Assembly (NCBI GenBank): GCA_017521285.1
Contig: JAFXDG010000116.1
Location: forward strand, 27,559-91,558
Source of the DNA: Bacteroidaceae bacterium
GTDB lineage: Bacteria; Bacteroidota; Bacteroidia; Bacteroidales; Bacteroidaceae
Length of the DNA stretch: 64,000 bases
Direction of reading: 5' to 3'
Position 1 is the first letter of the stretch. Every line of letters begins with the position of its first letter. The position numbers and the translations under genes are program-made. The notes below the pieces were generated by a model. That model made no database searches and was not told the origin of the DNA. It saw only the letters and a list, made by a program, of their open reading frames with translations. Shown here piece by piece: positions 9,341-16,678 of this stretch.

Positions 9341-12259
9341 TCACCTTGCCGACGGGTCGTTCAACTGTATGCTCGACAGGGGGATGCGGGTGTATTCCAC
9401 ATCCTCCTTGTTGGTGCTGTAGGAGACGTAGAGGTAGTCGCCGTGTACCATGGCTTTGGGATAACAGTAGCCGGAGCCGGCACTGCCTCTTCTGTCTTGG
9501 ATTCCTCCTGTAGTATCCACAGTTTTTGTGTATCCGGTGCGAAGCAGGTACGATTGGCTGAAGGTCTCTCCATCCTTGCTCAGGTGAATGACGAGCGGAC
9601 TGCGGGTCTCGCTCTGCACGGGGTTGTTGACAATGAATGCCGTGCCATCGGGCAGATTGCCTGCACACTGCTTCGACTTGGAGTCGTACAGATTGGTGGC
9701 AACGGGGTCGCTCCATGTCAAACCGTAGTCGTGGCTGACGGAGGCACGCACACGACGCTCGGCTGCGGTTTGTGTTCCTGATTCATTGTCCCGGAAAATC
9801 ATCACCAGGTCACCATTTGCCTTTTGGAAGATGCTGGGTTCCATTTCGCGAGATTGTTCCTGAGCGGAATTCTTTGCACTTGCCGAGAATGTAGCTTTCT
9901 TCCATCCCAAAACGCCGTCCGTAGAATAGTCGGTATAGATGGGGTTGACATAGAGTCCGTTGTTGTATTCAGTCCCTTGGATGGTGGCTGTCTGGAAATG
10001 GCCGGCATTGATGATACGCTTGGTGCCATTGGGCAGCGTTATCACATGCGGGTCTTGCTCGAAGATGGCGGTAAGCTGACCACTGCCCTCCATAGTCACT
10101 TCGCTGATGGCTGATGAATTCGACATGTCAATGTAACGGGTCTTTCCATAAGTAGGTTTGGTTGTCCATGCATTACCATCTCCCTTTGTTCCTCCAAGCC
10201 ACGTATTCACGTAGGCTATCAGTCTGTCATCAGCCACGAACCAACCGCCTGACGAGGTATAGCCTGTAGTTGATTCACCGGATTGGGTGAGGTCTGTTGG
10301 AGTTGACCAGCTTGTTCCGTCCGCACTGGTGCTGTAATGGATGTGTGTGTCGGGTGTATCCTCCTTTGTAGCGGATGTCTGCCACATGCAGTAGAGGGTT
10401 CCGTTATAAGCCGCCATCACCACACCGTTGTTGCACATGGCACCGTCTGCTCCTGTGTAGATGGTCTTGGTCTCTATTCCTGTAGGATAGCTCAACCCCG
10501 AGTAAGAATAGATACCCGGTTTGGCACCGGCAATCTTGGTATCTCCTGATGATACGGCTGTACCCCATGCACTCATATCCACTATGAACGGCACCTCATC
10601 CCCCGTGTCGCCGGTGCGTGTTTCCACTTGGGCAATGTGTATGCGGCGGTTGGCTATGCCGTAATTGCCTGTTACATAGTTACCCGTTTCATCCACGGGC
10701 GTGATGTCGGCTTCGGTATCCAGCAGGGTCTCAAAGGTGAAGTAGAGGTCGGTCTCCAACACCTTATTGAACTTGCCACGAGGTTTCACGGTGATGGTAT
10801 ATTCATCATCCGTACCGCCAAAGCCATAGGTCTTGCTATCTGCAGTAAAAGTGAAGTTATAAGGGTCGGTCAAGTGGGCCACCCAGCGTACACCGGCAGG
10901 CTCTTTCACCTTGAAGGTAAAGGAGGCATAACCCGATGATGCGTCATCAGCCGAATAGAGTACCTCATTGCTCCAGCGAGTCAATGTCGTGTTGAACACA
11001 GCACTGGCCTCGCTTGTCAATACTACCGCTGCATTCTGACTCAGCTCATATTCCATCGTCTCATACTCCCAGGGCATGACGCGGACACGGGCTTCCAGTT
11101 TGCCGCTTTCGATTCGGGTGATGGTGTAGTCGTAGATGTCGTTACGGATGATGTCCCATTCGGGAGCTGTGGGAGCTTTGGTGTCACTGTAGTCGGCGAA
11201 GTGGAGGGAGTAGTTGTTGCCACTTTGGTCTTTGACTGCATTTCCGTCTGCATCGTTGATGCTGAGGCTGATGGTGGCAGGGGTTACACCCGTTTCCATA
11301 TTGTTGTATTCGGGGATGTAGATGACCCAATATTTTTTGTCATCATCTTCGGTGACTTCGCTGAAGAGGAGGTCTTGTATGGACGATACATTTGTGGGGA
11401 TGCTGGGGTAGAGGATGGGAGTTGCATTGGCGGGAGTTACTGACTCATCGGTATTCCATGCGGTGGTGTATCCATCTGTTGTACTTCCCACATACGCCTG
11501 TGGATTTCCTTCATGCTTTTGTGCGGCTACATATCCTCCTGTATTGGCCACGTTGAGGGTGACGCTGTTCAATGTGTAGCCATTGGCGGTAATAGCAATG
11601 CGCACCTTGGCCATGGCGCGGAGGACGTTGATGGGATCTGTCAGTGTTGTGGCATTGTTCGTGGAGGTGTTGAAACTGAAAGGCAGGATGCCCCACATGG
11701 GGATGGTGGCATCGTCGTACTCCTTTTCTACTAAGCTGGCGGAGAAGGTTTTGCTATAGGTGTATGCCAATGCCTCAATCAGGTTGTCGAGGGTGGAGGT
11801 GCCTGCTGTAAGTACTGCCTCTTGTGAATGGTTGCAAACGGCTACGATGTGGTAGGGCTTTGTTTGTGAAGCGGTGATATGGTCAGTGGCGATTTTGTCG
11901 AAGACACCTATGCATCGGTCGGTTGTCGAAATGATGTTGATTGATTTGGCAACAAACTTCAGGTCGTTGTCGAAGATGTACAAATCTACGTTGTAGGGGT
12001 TGATATAGTTCTCGTACTCCAAACCCTCTTCCATACTGATGTCGGGTGTATTGTCATCTCCCACCCCATCAGGGGTAATAGTTGCACGGGTGCGCGTATC
12101 GGTGGAGCCACCATTGACATTCAGCATCACACTCACATACACCTCTGTGGCGTCGCCTTCGGAGGGGGCGCCAAGGTAGTCGGTGTCCGAGCAGGATGCA
12201 AGGGCGATGATGAGCAATGCCATCAGGGTATGGGATATGTAGAGGCTCCAGTGTTTCAC
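9341..12259 (-). CDS. Fimbrial tip-like lipoprotein fused to a sialidase-like beta-propeller
   Basis: 972 residues, signal peptide with lipobox LASC (Cys about 23), then a fimbrillin-like N-terminal half with the usual TRTRATITPDG stretch and a YNVDLYIFDNDLKF strand. From about residue 600 to the end the sequence changes to a BNR/Asp-box propeller pattern. Asp-box-like motifs are STSADGTSW (about 640), STDGVLGW (about 777), SHDYGLTW (about 843, canonical) and SKDGETF (about 893). I do not see a classical RIP motif at the propeller start, so catalytic sialidase activity is uncertain; glycan binding is as likely. It sits directly after the Mfa2-type anchor gene, the usual place for tip subunits. 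Confidence 0.75.
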   Translation of the reverse strand: MKHWSLYISHTLMALLIIALASCSDTDYLGAPSEGDATEVYVSVMLNVNGGSTDTRTRATITPDGVGDDNTPDISMEEGLEYENYINPYNVDLYIFDNDLKFVAKSINIISTTDRCIGVFDKIATDHITASQTKPYHIVAVCNHSQEAVLTAGTSTLDNLIEALAYTYSKTFSASLVEKEYDDATIPMWGILPFSFNTSTNNATTLTDPINVLRAMAKVRIAITANGYTLNSVTLNVANTGGYVAAQKHEGNPQAYVGSTTDGYTTAWNTDESVTPANATPILYPSIPTNVSSIQDLLFSEVTEDDDKKYWVIYIPEYNNMETGVTPATISLSINDADGNAVKDQSGNNYSLHFADYSDTKAPTAPEWDIIRNDIYDYTITRIESGKLEARVRVMPWEYETMEYELSQNAAVVLTSEASAVFNTTLTRWSNEVLYSADDASSGYASFTFKVKEPAGVRWVAHLTDPYNFTFTADSKTYGFGGTDDEYTITVKPRGKFNKVLETDLYFTFETLLDTEADITPVDETGNYVTGNYGIANRRIHIAQVETRTGDTGDEVPFIVDMSAWGTAVSSGDTKIAGAKPGIYSYSGLSYPTGIETKTIYTGADGAMCNNGVVMAAYNGTLYCMWQTSATKEDTPDTHIHYSTSADGTSWSTPTDLTQSGESTTGYTSSGGWFVADDRLIAYVNTWLGGTKGDGNAWTTKPTYGKTRYIDMSNSSAISEVTMEGSGQLTAIFEQDPHVITLPNGTKRIINAGHFQTATIQGTEYNNGLYVNPIYTDYSTDGVLGWKKATFSASAKNSAQEQSREMEPSIFQKANGDLVMIFRDNESGTQTAAERRVRASVSHDYGLTWSDPVATNLYDSKSKQCAGNLPDGTAFIVNNPVQSETRSPLVIHLSKDGETFSQSYLLRTGYTKTVDTTGGIQDRRGSAGSGYCYPKAMVHGDYLYVSYSTNKEDVEYTRIPLSSIQLNDPSAR

Positions 12260-12339
12260 TGTCCTTGTATATTAGTTATATCAGTTTCTTTACGTTTGTT
12301 TTTATCTTACTTTTTTATCTCTGGTAGGGGCGAGTGTTG

Positions 12340-12430
12340 GCTTTTAGTCTCAGTTTGTTAGTCTCAGTTTGTCAGTTTGTTAGTTTGTCAGTTTTAGCTT
12401 TTAGTTTTCAATAGTCAGTTTGTTTAGTCT
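12340..12430. repeat. Degenerate tandem repeat (CAGTTTGTTAGT units)
   Basis: Part of the 381-bp spacer between the Mfa2-type gene and the sialidase-like tip gene. Units resembling TTAGTCTCAGTTTG and TTAGTTTGTCAGTTTT follow one another and end in TTCAATAGTCAG. The CAATAGT heptamer also occurs at the inner edge of the GAAGAGTGAAG repeat family elsewhere in this window. No ORF is supported here. Confidence 0.55.
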
Positions 12431-12444
12431 TTGGGGTGATTGTT

Positions 12445-12598
12445 CTCACCCCCTCCGCTTCGCTCGTCCCCCTAAGACAGGAGGACAATTTGGAATGTCC
12501 TGCTTGCATCCGTTGTTTGCGTTCATTGCTTGCATGAGATGCGAATCATTTCCAGCTCCTCCCCTGTCTTAGGGGAGGTCCCTTTAGGGGGAGGGGTA
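12445..12598. repeat. GC-rich inverted-repeat element, family A (diverged copy)
   Basis: The left arm begins CTCACCCCCTCC and contains CCCCCTAAGACAGGAGGA. The right arm contains CTCCTCCCCTGTCTTAGG and ends at GGAGGGGT. Between them are two 13-bp units (GCTTGCATCCGTT, GTTTGCGTTCATT) plus a terminal partial unit. The architecture matches the copies at 16230, 16475 and 19201. It sits just 3' of the coding end of the Mfa2-type gene (12641). Confidence 0.8.
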
Positions 12599-12640
12599 AA
12601 TGGTGGGGTGTGTAGTAGGGTCAGTCAGTTTCAGTTTCAA

Positions 12641-13672
12641 TTACAGATCCACGTCCTGCAACACCACTCTCCACGAGTTGATGAGGATGCTGGCGCTGAG
12701 CCAGTTGGCCTTTTCGTCGAGGAAGAAGGTGAAGGCGTAGGAGTCTTCGCGGTCGAGGTATTCCTGGTCGCTCATGTGGCCGGTGTCGTGTTGGCTACGC
12801 ATGAGTTTGAGGTAATCCACGAGGGGGATGCTGAAGACGGTTTCGCCCGTCGTCAGGTTGGTGACGGTCAGTCGGGGGTTACGGTCGGCCATGAGGCGTC
12901 CGAGGGTCAGTTCGGCTATCACCGAGTTTTGTTTCTTTACGGCGGAGCGTGTCTCCTCTATCTCCACGCTGCCTTCGCGCGAGGCGTGGGGCACGTAGGT
13001 GAGCCGTTTGTCGGGGATGAGTGTGTTGTCATGCGCCATCAGGCCGTTGTCGTCGGTCACGGTGAAGCTGAAGTCATCGGCCTCCAGGGCATCGGTGCTC
13101 GTATTGCTGAGGTTGACCACCAGGGTGCAGGTGTTCTTCATCAGGGGCATGGTGATGGTGGGCGGATTAGCGTTGCTCTTCACGGCCACGGGCTTGTCCA
13201 GTTTGCCATGGAAGATGGGGCCTATGCCACACACCTGTATGCTGCCGTCGGGCATGGGTGTGCGTCCGCCGATGCGGCAGGTCAGCTCCTTCATGCGGCT
13301 TTGTCCGATGGTCATCGGGGGCAGTTCGGTGGTGGTGCATCCCTGTCGGTGCGCCCAGGCAATCAGGTAGTGGTCTTTGGGGTCGAAGGGCAGTTTCATG
13401 CGGTAGGCAGGGTTGCCCAGCGGGCTTCCCTCCTCGGTTTGTTTCCACACCAGAGTTTCGTCGGCATTGAACACGTAGAGGGTGATGGCGCTCACCTGCT
13501 TACAGAAGGCGTCAACTCCCAGCATGTTGTAGTCGTAGATGAACTGTACGCGCACGTCGCAATCTTCGTCCCCATTGTCGAGGATGGGGTCACATGCGGC
13601 CATGCCGAGTGCTACGGCCACGAGTGCCATGTACTTGATAGTTTCCTTGATGTGTGCCGACAATGATTTCAT
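12641..13672 (-). CDS. FimB/Mfa2-family fimbrial anchor subunit
   Basis: 343 residues. N-terminal signal with lipobox MAAC (Cys about 27, in ALGMAACDPIL), then VRVQFIYDYNM and VSAITLYVFNADETLVW, the typical first strands of the Mfa2/FimB family (PF08842-type). The family forms the outer-membrane-proximal subunit that anchors and limits growth of type V fimbriae. The C-terminus ILINSWRVVLQDVDL is very like that of the neighbouring major subunit. It lies 181 bp downstream of the Mfa1-type gene, the canonical order. An earlier ATG is used for the given start; the signal peptide fits either start. Confidence 0.88.
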   Translation of the reverse strand: MKSLSAHIKETIKYMALVAVALGMAACDPILDNGDEDCDVRVQFIYDYNMLGVDAFCKQVSAITLYVFNADETLVWKQTEEGSPLGNPAYRMKLPFDPKDHYLIAWAHRQGCTTTELPPMTIGQSRMKELTCRIGGRTPMPDGSIQVCGIGPIFHGKLDKPVAVKSNANPPTITMPLMKNTCTLVVNLSNTSTDALEADDFSFTVTDDNGLMAHDNTLIPDKRLTYVPHASREGSVEIEETRSAVKKQNSVIAELTLGRLMADRNPRLTVTNLTTGETVFSIPLVDYLKLMRSQHDTGHMSDQEYLDREDSYAFTFFLDEKANWLSASILINSWRVVLQDVDL

Positions 13673-13787
13673 TTCGTCTTTTTTTGTTGTTTTTTTCGTT
13701 TTTTCTTCTTTTCTTCAGACATAAGAACATAAGGGGACATAATACAGGCTCTTTTTGTTCTTTTGCCGAAGGGTTTCTTTCCCTTTT

Positions 13788-13828
13788 TTCTCCCCTACCT
13801 GAGAAAATTTTCTGGCAGGTAGGGGAGA
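13788..13828 (-). promoter_or_regulatory. Strong hairpin between major-subunit and anchor genes
   Basis: A 14-bp perfect stem (TTCTCCCCTACCTG with CAGGTAGGGGAGAA) encloses a 13-nt AT-rich loop, 26 nt after the Mfa1-type stop codon. In the direction of transcription it is followed by A-rich rather than U-rich sequence, so a factor-independent terminator is not indicated. A 3'-end stabiliser or processing site that raises the major subunit over the anchor is more likely (inference). Confidence 0.65.
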
Positions 13829-13853
13829 AATTTATGAAAGGGAATAGGGGGGA

Positions 13854-15572
13854 TCATTTACCGAGTTCTACATCCTGAGTAACAATACGGTACTTCAAAA
13901 TCTGAACTTGAGCTGCAATTGCACTGTGATCATTTTCAGGAAGTTCAGGAATAATCGGCTTATCTTCGGGATCATCAGTAGGATCGGGCTTCGTGCCATC
14001 ATCAGGATCTTCAGGATCGGGGAAGTAAGGATCTGTAGGATCTGTTGTAGGTTCGTCCTCAGGATTGGGGACAGGAGTTCCTAAACCTGTAATACTTTTA
14101 ATGGTCAAAGCATAATAGTGATTACGGATAATTGCGAAATCAGTTTCCTGATATACCGGCTCGTGCTGAATCTCTGTGAAATAATAAGTTTGTCCCTCAT
14201 TATAGAACTTGAAAATTCCAACTGCAGTCTTCAATTCATCATCATTCATTTCAGCAACAGTCTTTGGTGTTCCATCTGCCAAATAATATGTCGTACCAGA
14301 AACATTTTTCACTCCTAATCTTGTCTGCCAATCTTTTTCATTCAAAGTTGACTCTCCAGTCTCATCTGTATTATAGATGAAAGTGAAATCATCTTTAGTC
14401 AAAGCAACTTTAGTTGAACCACCATCTGTAGATTTGAGGTATTTGTCCTTCAAATAATATGTTGCCATATACTGATTGAAAGCATCTGCTCCATTAAAGT
14501 TAATAGCTGCCCATTGAATCAAGTTAACAGGATTACCGTGCTCGTCATTCAATGTAGCTGCTACAACCAATTTTGTAGTACTGGCAGCATCTGTATTCTC
14601 GAAACAATACTTATCAGCTTTGTTTGCTGTTCCATAAGTATAGTGACCATGTCCTGCAGTAGTTATGGCATTTGCCCAATATGAACGAGAATCACCCAAG
14701 TCATTCCACCAGCCATCTGGCAAAGCTGTCTTACCGGTATTTGTCTTGAAAGTATAAGAAGCGTCCAATTGCTTAACCAAATAAGAGCCCTTATTGGTGC
14801 AATCCAACCACCAACCTTCAATTGTAGGAATAATTTTCGTAGGGGTAGTTGAGCCTGAGAATGTTACACTTTCATCACCTACTGTAGAAGTTCCTTCAAC
14901 GTGTACACGTGCCAAAACTCTTTCAACAGCGATTTTTACAGGGGCCTCTTTTGCTTTCTGTGCTGCAATTTCAGGAGTTTTTCCACGACCAATCTGAGCG
15001 GGTTCAATAGGAGTGGCTTGAATAACCTCTGTACCATTTACATAAACAGAGTTAGTCATAACGAATGTACCAGAAGCTGTACCGCTAAGTTTGGTGTTTG
15101 TACCTGATACGTCATGCAATTTTTTAGTAAGTTCGTCCAATTTGCTCGGATTGATATCCTTATATCCTTCAGGTAAGTTGATTGCAACAGCGATGTAAGC
15201 AGGTGTTACTGAAGGATCTTGCAAAACAATGGTAGCACCATGAATCTTGTCAATAGTCAAGTTTGTTCCATCAGTAGCAGTTCCCAATGAAGCGGGTGTC
15301 TGAGGATCCAAGCACTTGTTTTTGGCTGCATCAAAGAAGAAGAAACGAGCAGAAGTTACCGCAACTTCGGCTGGATCACCTTTTTTGTAATACGTAGTAT
15401 TGTCCTCGTCATCATTCCATGCTCTCGTAGAAGAACCACCAGGCATGTTGAATTGCACCGTAATACATGCGTATTCCGATTGAGCACCATTCACGATAGG
15501 CTCATCATCATTTGAACATGCAGCGAATGCCAAGCATGCCAAAGCACCAAAAAATAAATTTTTAGCTTTCAT
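13854..15572 (-). CDS. Mfa1-family major fimbrial subunit (fimbrillin)
   Basis: 572 residues. Lipoprotein signal with lipobox FAAC (Cys about 19), then a segment with the STRAWND arginine site expected for maturation cleavage. RFFFFDAAKNKCLDP and PAYIAVAINLPEGY are typical Mfa1 N-domain strands. A Pro/Asp-rich linker (PNPEDEPTTDPTDP onward) precedes the C-terminal strand VQILKYRIVTQDVELGK, matching the Mfa1 C-terminal donor-strand signature. It is the structural shaft protein of a type V fimbria. Codon use is more AT-rich than neighbours, consistent with high expression. Upstream is a 1.1-kb block of repeats containing a DUF559 gene. Confidence 0.88.
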   Translation of the reverse strand: MKAKNLFFGALACLAFAACSNDDEPIVNGAQSEYACITVQFNMPGGSSTRAWNDDEDNTTYYKKGDPAEVAVTSARFFFFDAAKNKCLDPQTPASLGTATDGTNLTIDKIHGATIVLQDPSVTPAYIAVAINLPEGYKDINPSKLDELTKKLHDVSGTNTKLSGTASGTFVMTNSVYVNGTEVIQATPIEPAQIGRGKTPEIAAQKAKEAPVKIAVERVLARVHVEGTSTVGDESVTFSGSTTPTKIIPTIEGWWLDCTNKGSYLVKQLDASYTFKTNTGKTALPDGWWNDLGDSRSYWANAITTAGHGHYTYGTANKADKYCFENTDAASTTKLVVAATLNDEHGNPVNLIQWAAINFNGADAFNQYMATYYLKDKYLKSTDGGSTKVALTKDDFTFIYNTDETGESTLNEKDWQTRLGVKNVSGTTYYLADGTPKTVAEMNDDELKTAVGIFKFYNEGQTYYFTEIQHEPVYQETDFAIIRNHYYALTIKSITGLGTPVPNPEDEPTTDPTDPYFPDPEDPDDGTKPDPTDDPEDKPIIPELPENDHSAIAAQVQILKYRIVTQDVELGK

Positions 15573-15660
15573 AAATTTGATAAATTAAGTTAGTAAATAA
15601 ATTTGTTTTAATTATTATTTTCTTTTGTTCTTACTTTTTTCTCTCTGGTTGGGGCGGGGG

Positions 15661-15750
15661 TTTTCACCCCTCTACCACTCGTCCACAGATTATTCGGGGA
15701 GGGGGACCACCGGCCTATTCACCTGTGGCCGTGTGGTGGAGGGGTGAAAA
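15661..15750. repeat. Long palindrome overlapping the 3' end of the DUF559 gene
   Basis: Arms TTTTCACCCCTCTACCAC (15661-15678) and GTGGTGGAGGGGTGAAAA (15733-15750) pair with one mismatch. A second inner stem (GGCC/GGCC) sits within. The arm is the same sequence that opens family A copies at 16230, 16475 and 19201 (CACCCCTCTACCACTCG). The last residues and stop codon of the DUF559 gene (15719) are encoded inside the palindrome. Confidence 0.85.
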
Positions 15751-16177
15751 GGTGATGAAGGAGATTATTCTCCGCTTTACTCGCATCCTTTGCTTCCCTC
15801 ACGGCTTCTTCAATCTCGTGCAGGATTCCATTTGCACTGTCGAACACTTGCTTATTTTCAAAGCGGATGACACGGATGCCATGCATTCTTGTCAGGTATT
15901 CAGTGCGGGCTTCATCGTAACCTGTCCCATCAAGGGTATAGTGTCCTGCTCCGTCTAACTCTATACCGAGTTTAATCTCGGGAGAGTAGAAGTCAAGTAT
16001 GTATGGCCCAACAGAGAACTGGCGTCGGAATTTTACTCCAAGTACTTGTCTGCCTTTCAGCATTTTCCACAAGGTGGCTTCTGCTGGTGTTCCTTCCTTA
16101 CGCAGGCTTCGCCGATTTTCTTTCATTGCCGGCCTATTGTTTTCTTGCGTATCGGGACGCGGTTGGGGGTGGTACAT
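15719..16177 (-). CDS. DUF559 family endonuclease-like protein (repeat-associated copy 1)
   Basis: 152 residues, or 135 if the second ATG (16126, MKENRRSLRKEG) is the true start; context does not decide. The core fits DUF559 (PF04480-type, Vsr-like/PD-(D/E)XK fold): TPAEATLWKMLKGRQ, VKFRRQFSVG, then ILDFYSPEIKLGIELDG with the Asp and the E-x-D acidic residues kept, and IRVIRFENKQV. Nothing suggests inactivation. The C-terminal FTPPPHGHR is encoded by the flanking palindrome. It interrupts the fimbrial operon between the DUF3868 and Mfa1-type genes. Cellular function of the family is not established. A second copy at 23223-23591 is also enclosed by inverted repeats. Confidence 0.85.
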   Translation of the reverse strand: MYHPQPRPDTQENNRPAMKENRRSLRKEGTPAEATLWKMLKGRQVLGVKFRRQFSVGPYILDFYSPEIKLGIELDGAGHYTLDGTGYDEARTEYLTRMHGIRVIRFENKQVFDSANGILHEIEEAVREAKDASKAENNLLHHLFTPPPHGHR

Positions 16178-16229
16178 ATATTTATTTTTTCCTTTACCTA
16201 TTCTTTTTCTTCATCCTTTTCCTCTTTTT

Positions 16230-16446
16230 TCACCCCTCTACCACTCGCCCATTCTTATTCGGGGCGGTGGTTCCCCTCCCCTAAGGCAGGGGAGGAGTAT
16301 TGGTTACTTCTGCTTGCGTCCGTCGCTTGCGTCTATTGCTTGCGTCCGTCGCTTGCATGGGGTACTTATATCTCGCTTGCATGAGGTGCTAAGCTATCTA
16401 AGCTCCTCCCCTGTCTTAGGGGAGGTCCCTTTAGGGGGAGGGGTGA
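16230..16446. repeat. GC-rich inverted-repeat element, family A (copy 1)
   Basis: The left arm opens CACCCCTCTACCACTCG, folds an inner hairpin (ACCAC...GTGGT) and continues CTCCCCTAAGGCAGGGGAGG. The right arm contains CTCCTCCCCTGTCTTAGG and ends GGAGGGGTGA, the reverse complement of the left-arm ends. The middle holds three 13-bp units of the type GCTTGCGTCCGTC from 16312 plus a terminal GCTTGCATGGGG. A conserved linker GAGAAGTGTCCGTATCTTC joins it to the next copy. Confidence 0.9.
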
Positions 16447-16474
16447 GAAGTGTCCGTATCTTCTTTCTCTTTTT

Positions 16475-16678
16475 TCACCCCTCTACCACTCGCCCATTCT
16501 TGTTCGGGGCGGTGGTTCCCCTCCCCTAAGGCAGGGGAGGAGTATTGGTTACTTCTGCTTGCGTCCATTGCTTGCGTCCGTCGCTTGCATGGGGTACTTA
16601 CATCTCGCTTGCATGAGGTGCTAAGCTATCTAAGCTCCTCCCCTGTCTTAGGGGAGGTCCCTTTAGGGGGAGGGGTGA
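16475..16678. repeat. GC-rich inverted-repeat element, family A (copy 2)
   Basis: Nearly identical to copy 1 but with only two 13-bp units from 16557 (GCTTGCGTCCATT, GCTTGCGTCCGTC) before the terminal GCTTGCATGGGG. Its right end GGGGTGA directly abuts the stop codon (16679-16681) of the DUF3868 gene. The 501 bp between the DUF559 start and that stop contain only this tandem pair. Confidence 0.9.

Noticed and set aside
12530-13666. 378-codon plus-strand reading frame opposite the Mfa2-type gene
   Set aside because: It is the shadow of a well-supported fimbrial gene on the other strand, starts inside a repeat, and shows no signal, domain or sensible composition. The same applies to the long antisense frames at 7616-8740, 17021-17995, 28667-29716, 41090-42745, 45900-47018, 50175-51311 and 55312-56910.
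16312-16362. CRISPR-like array in the 13-bp repeats
   Set aside because: Units are 13 bp, directly contiguous with no spacers, number only 2-4 and have no cas genes nearby; this is a minisatellite.
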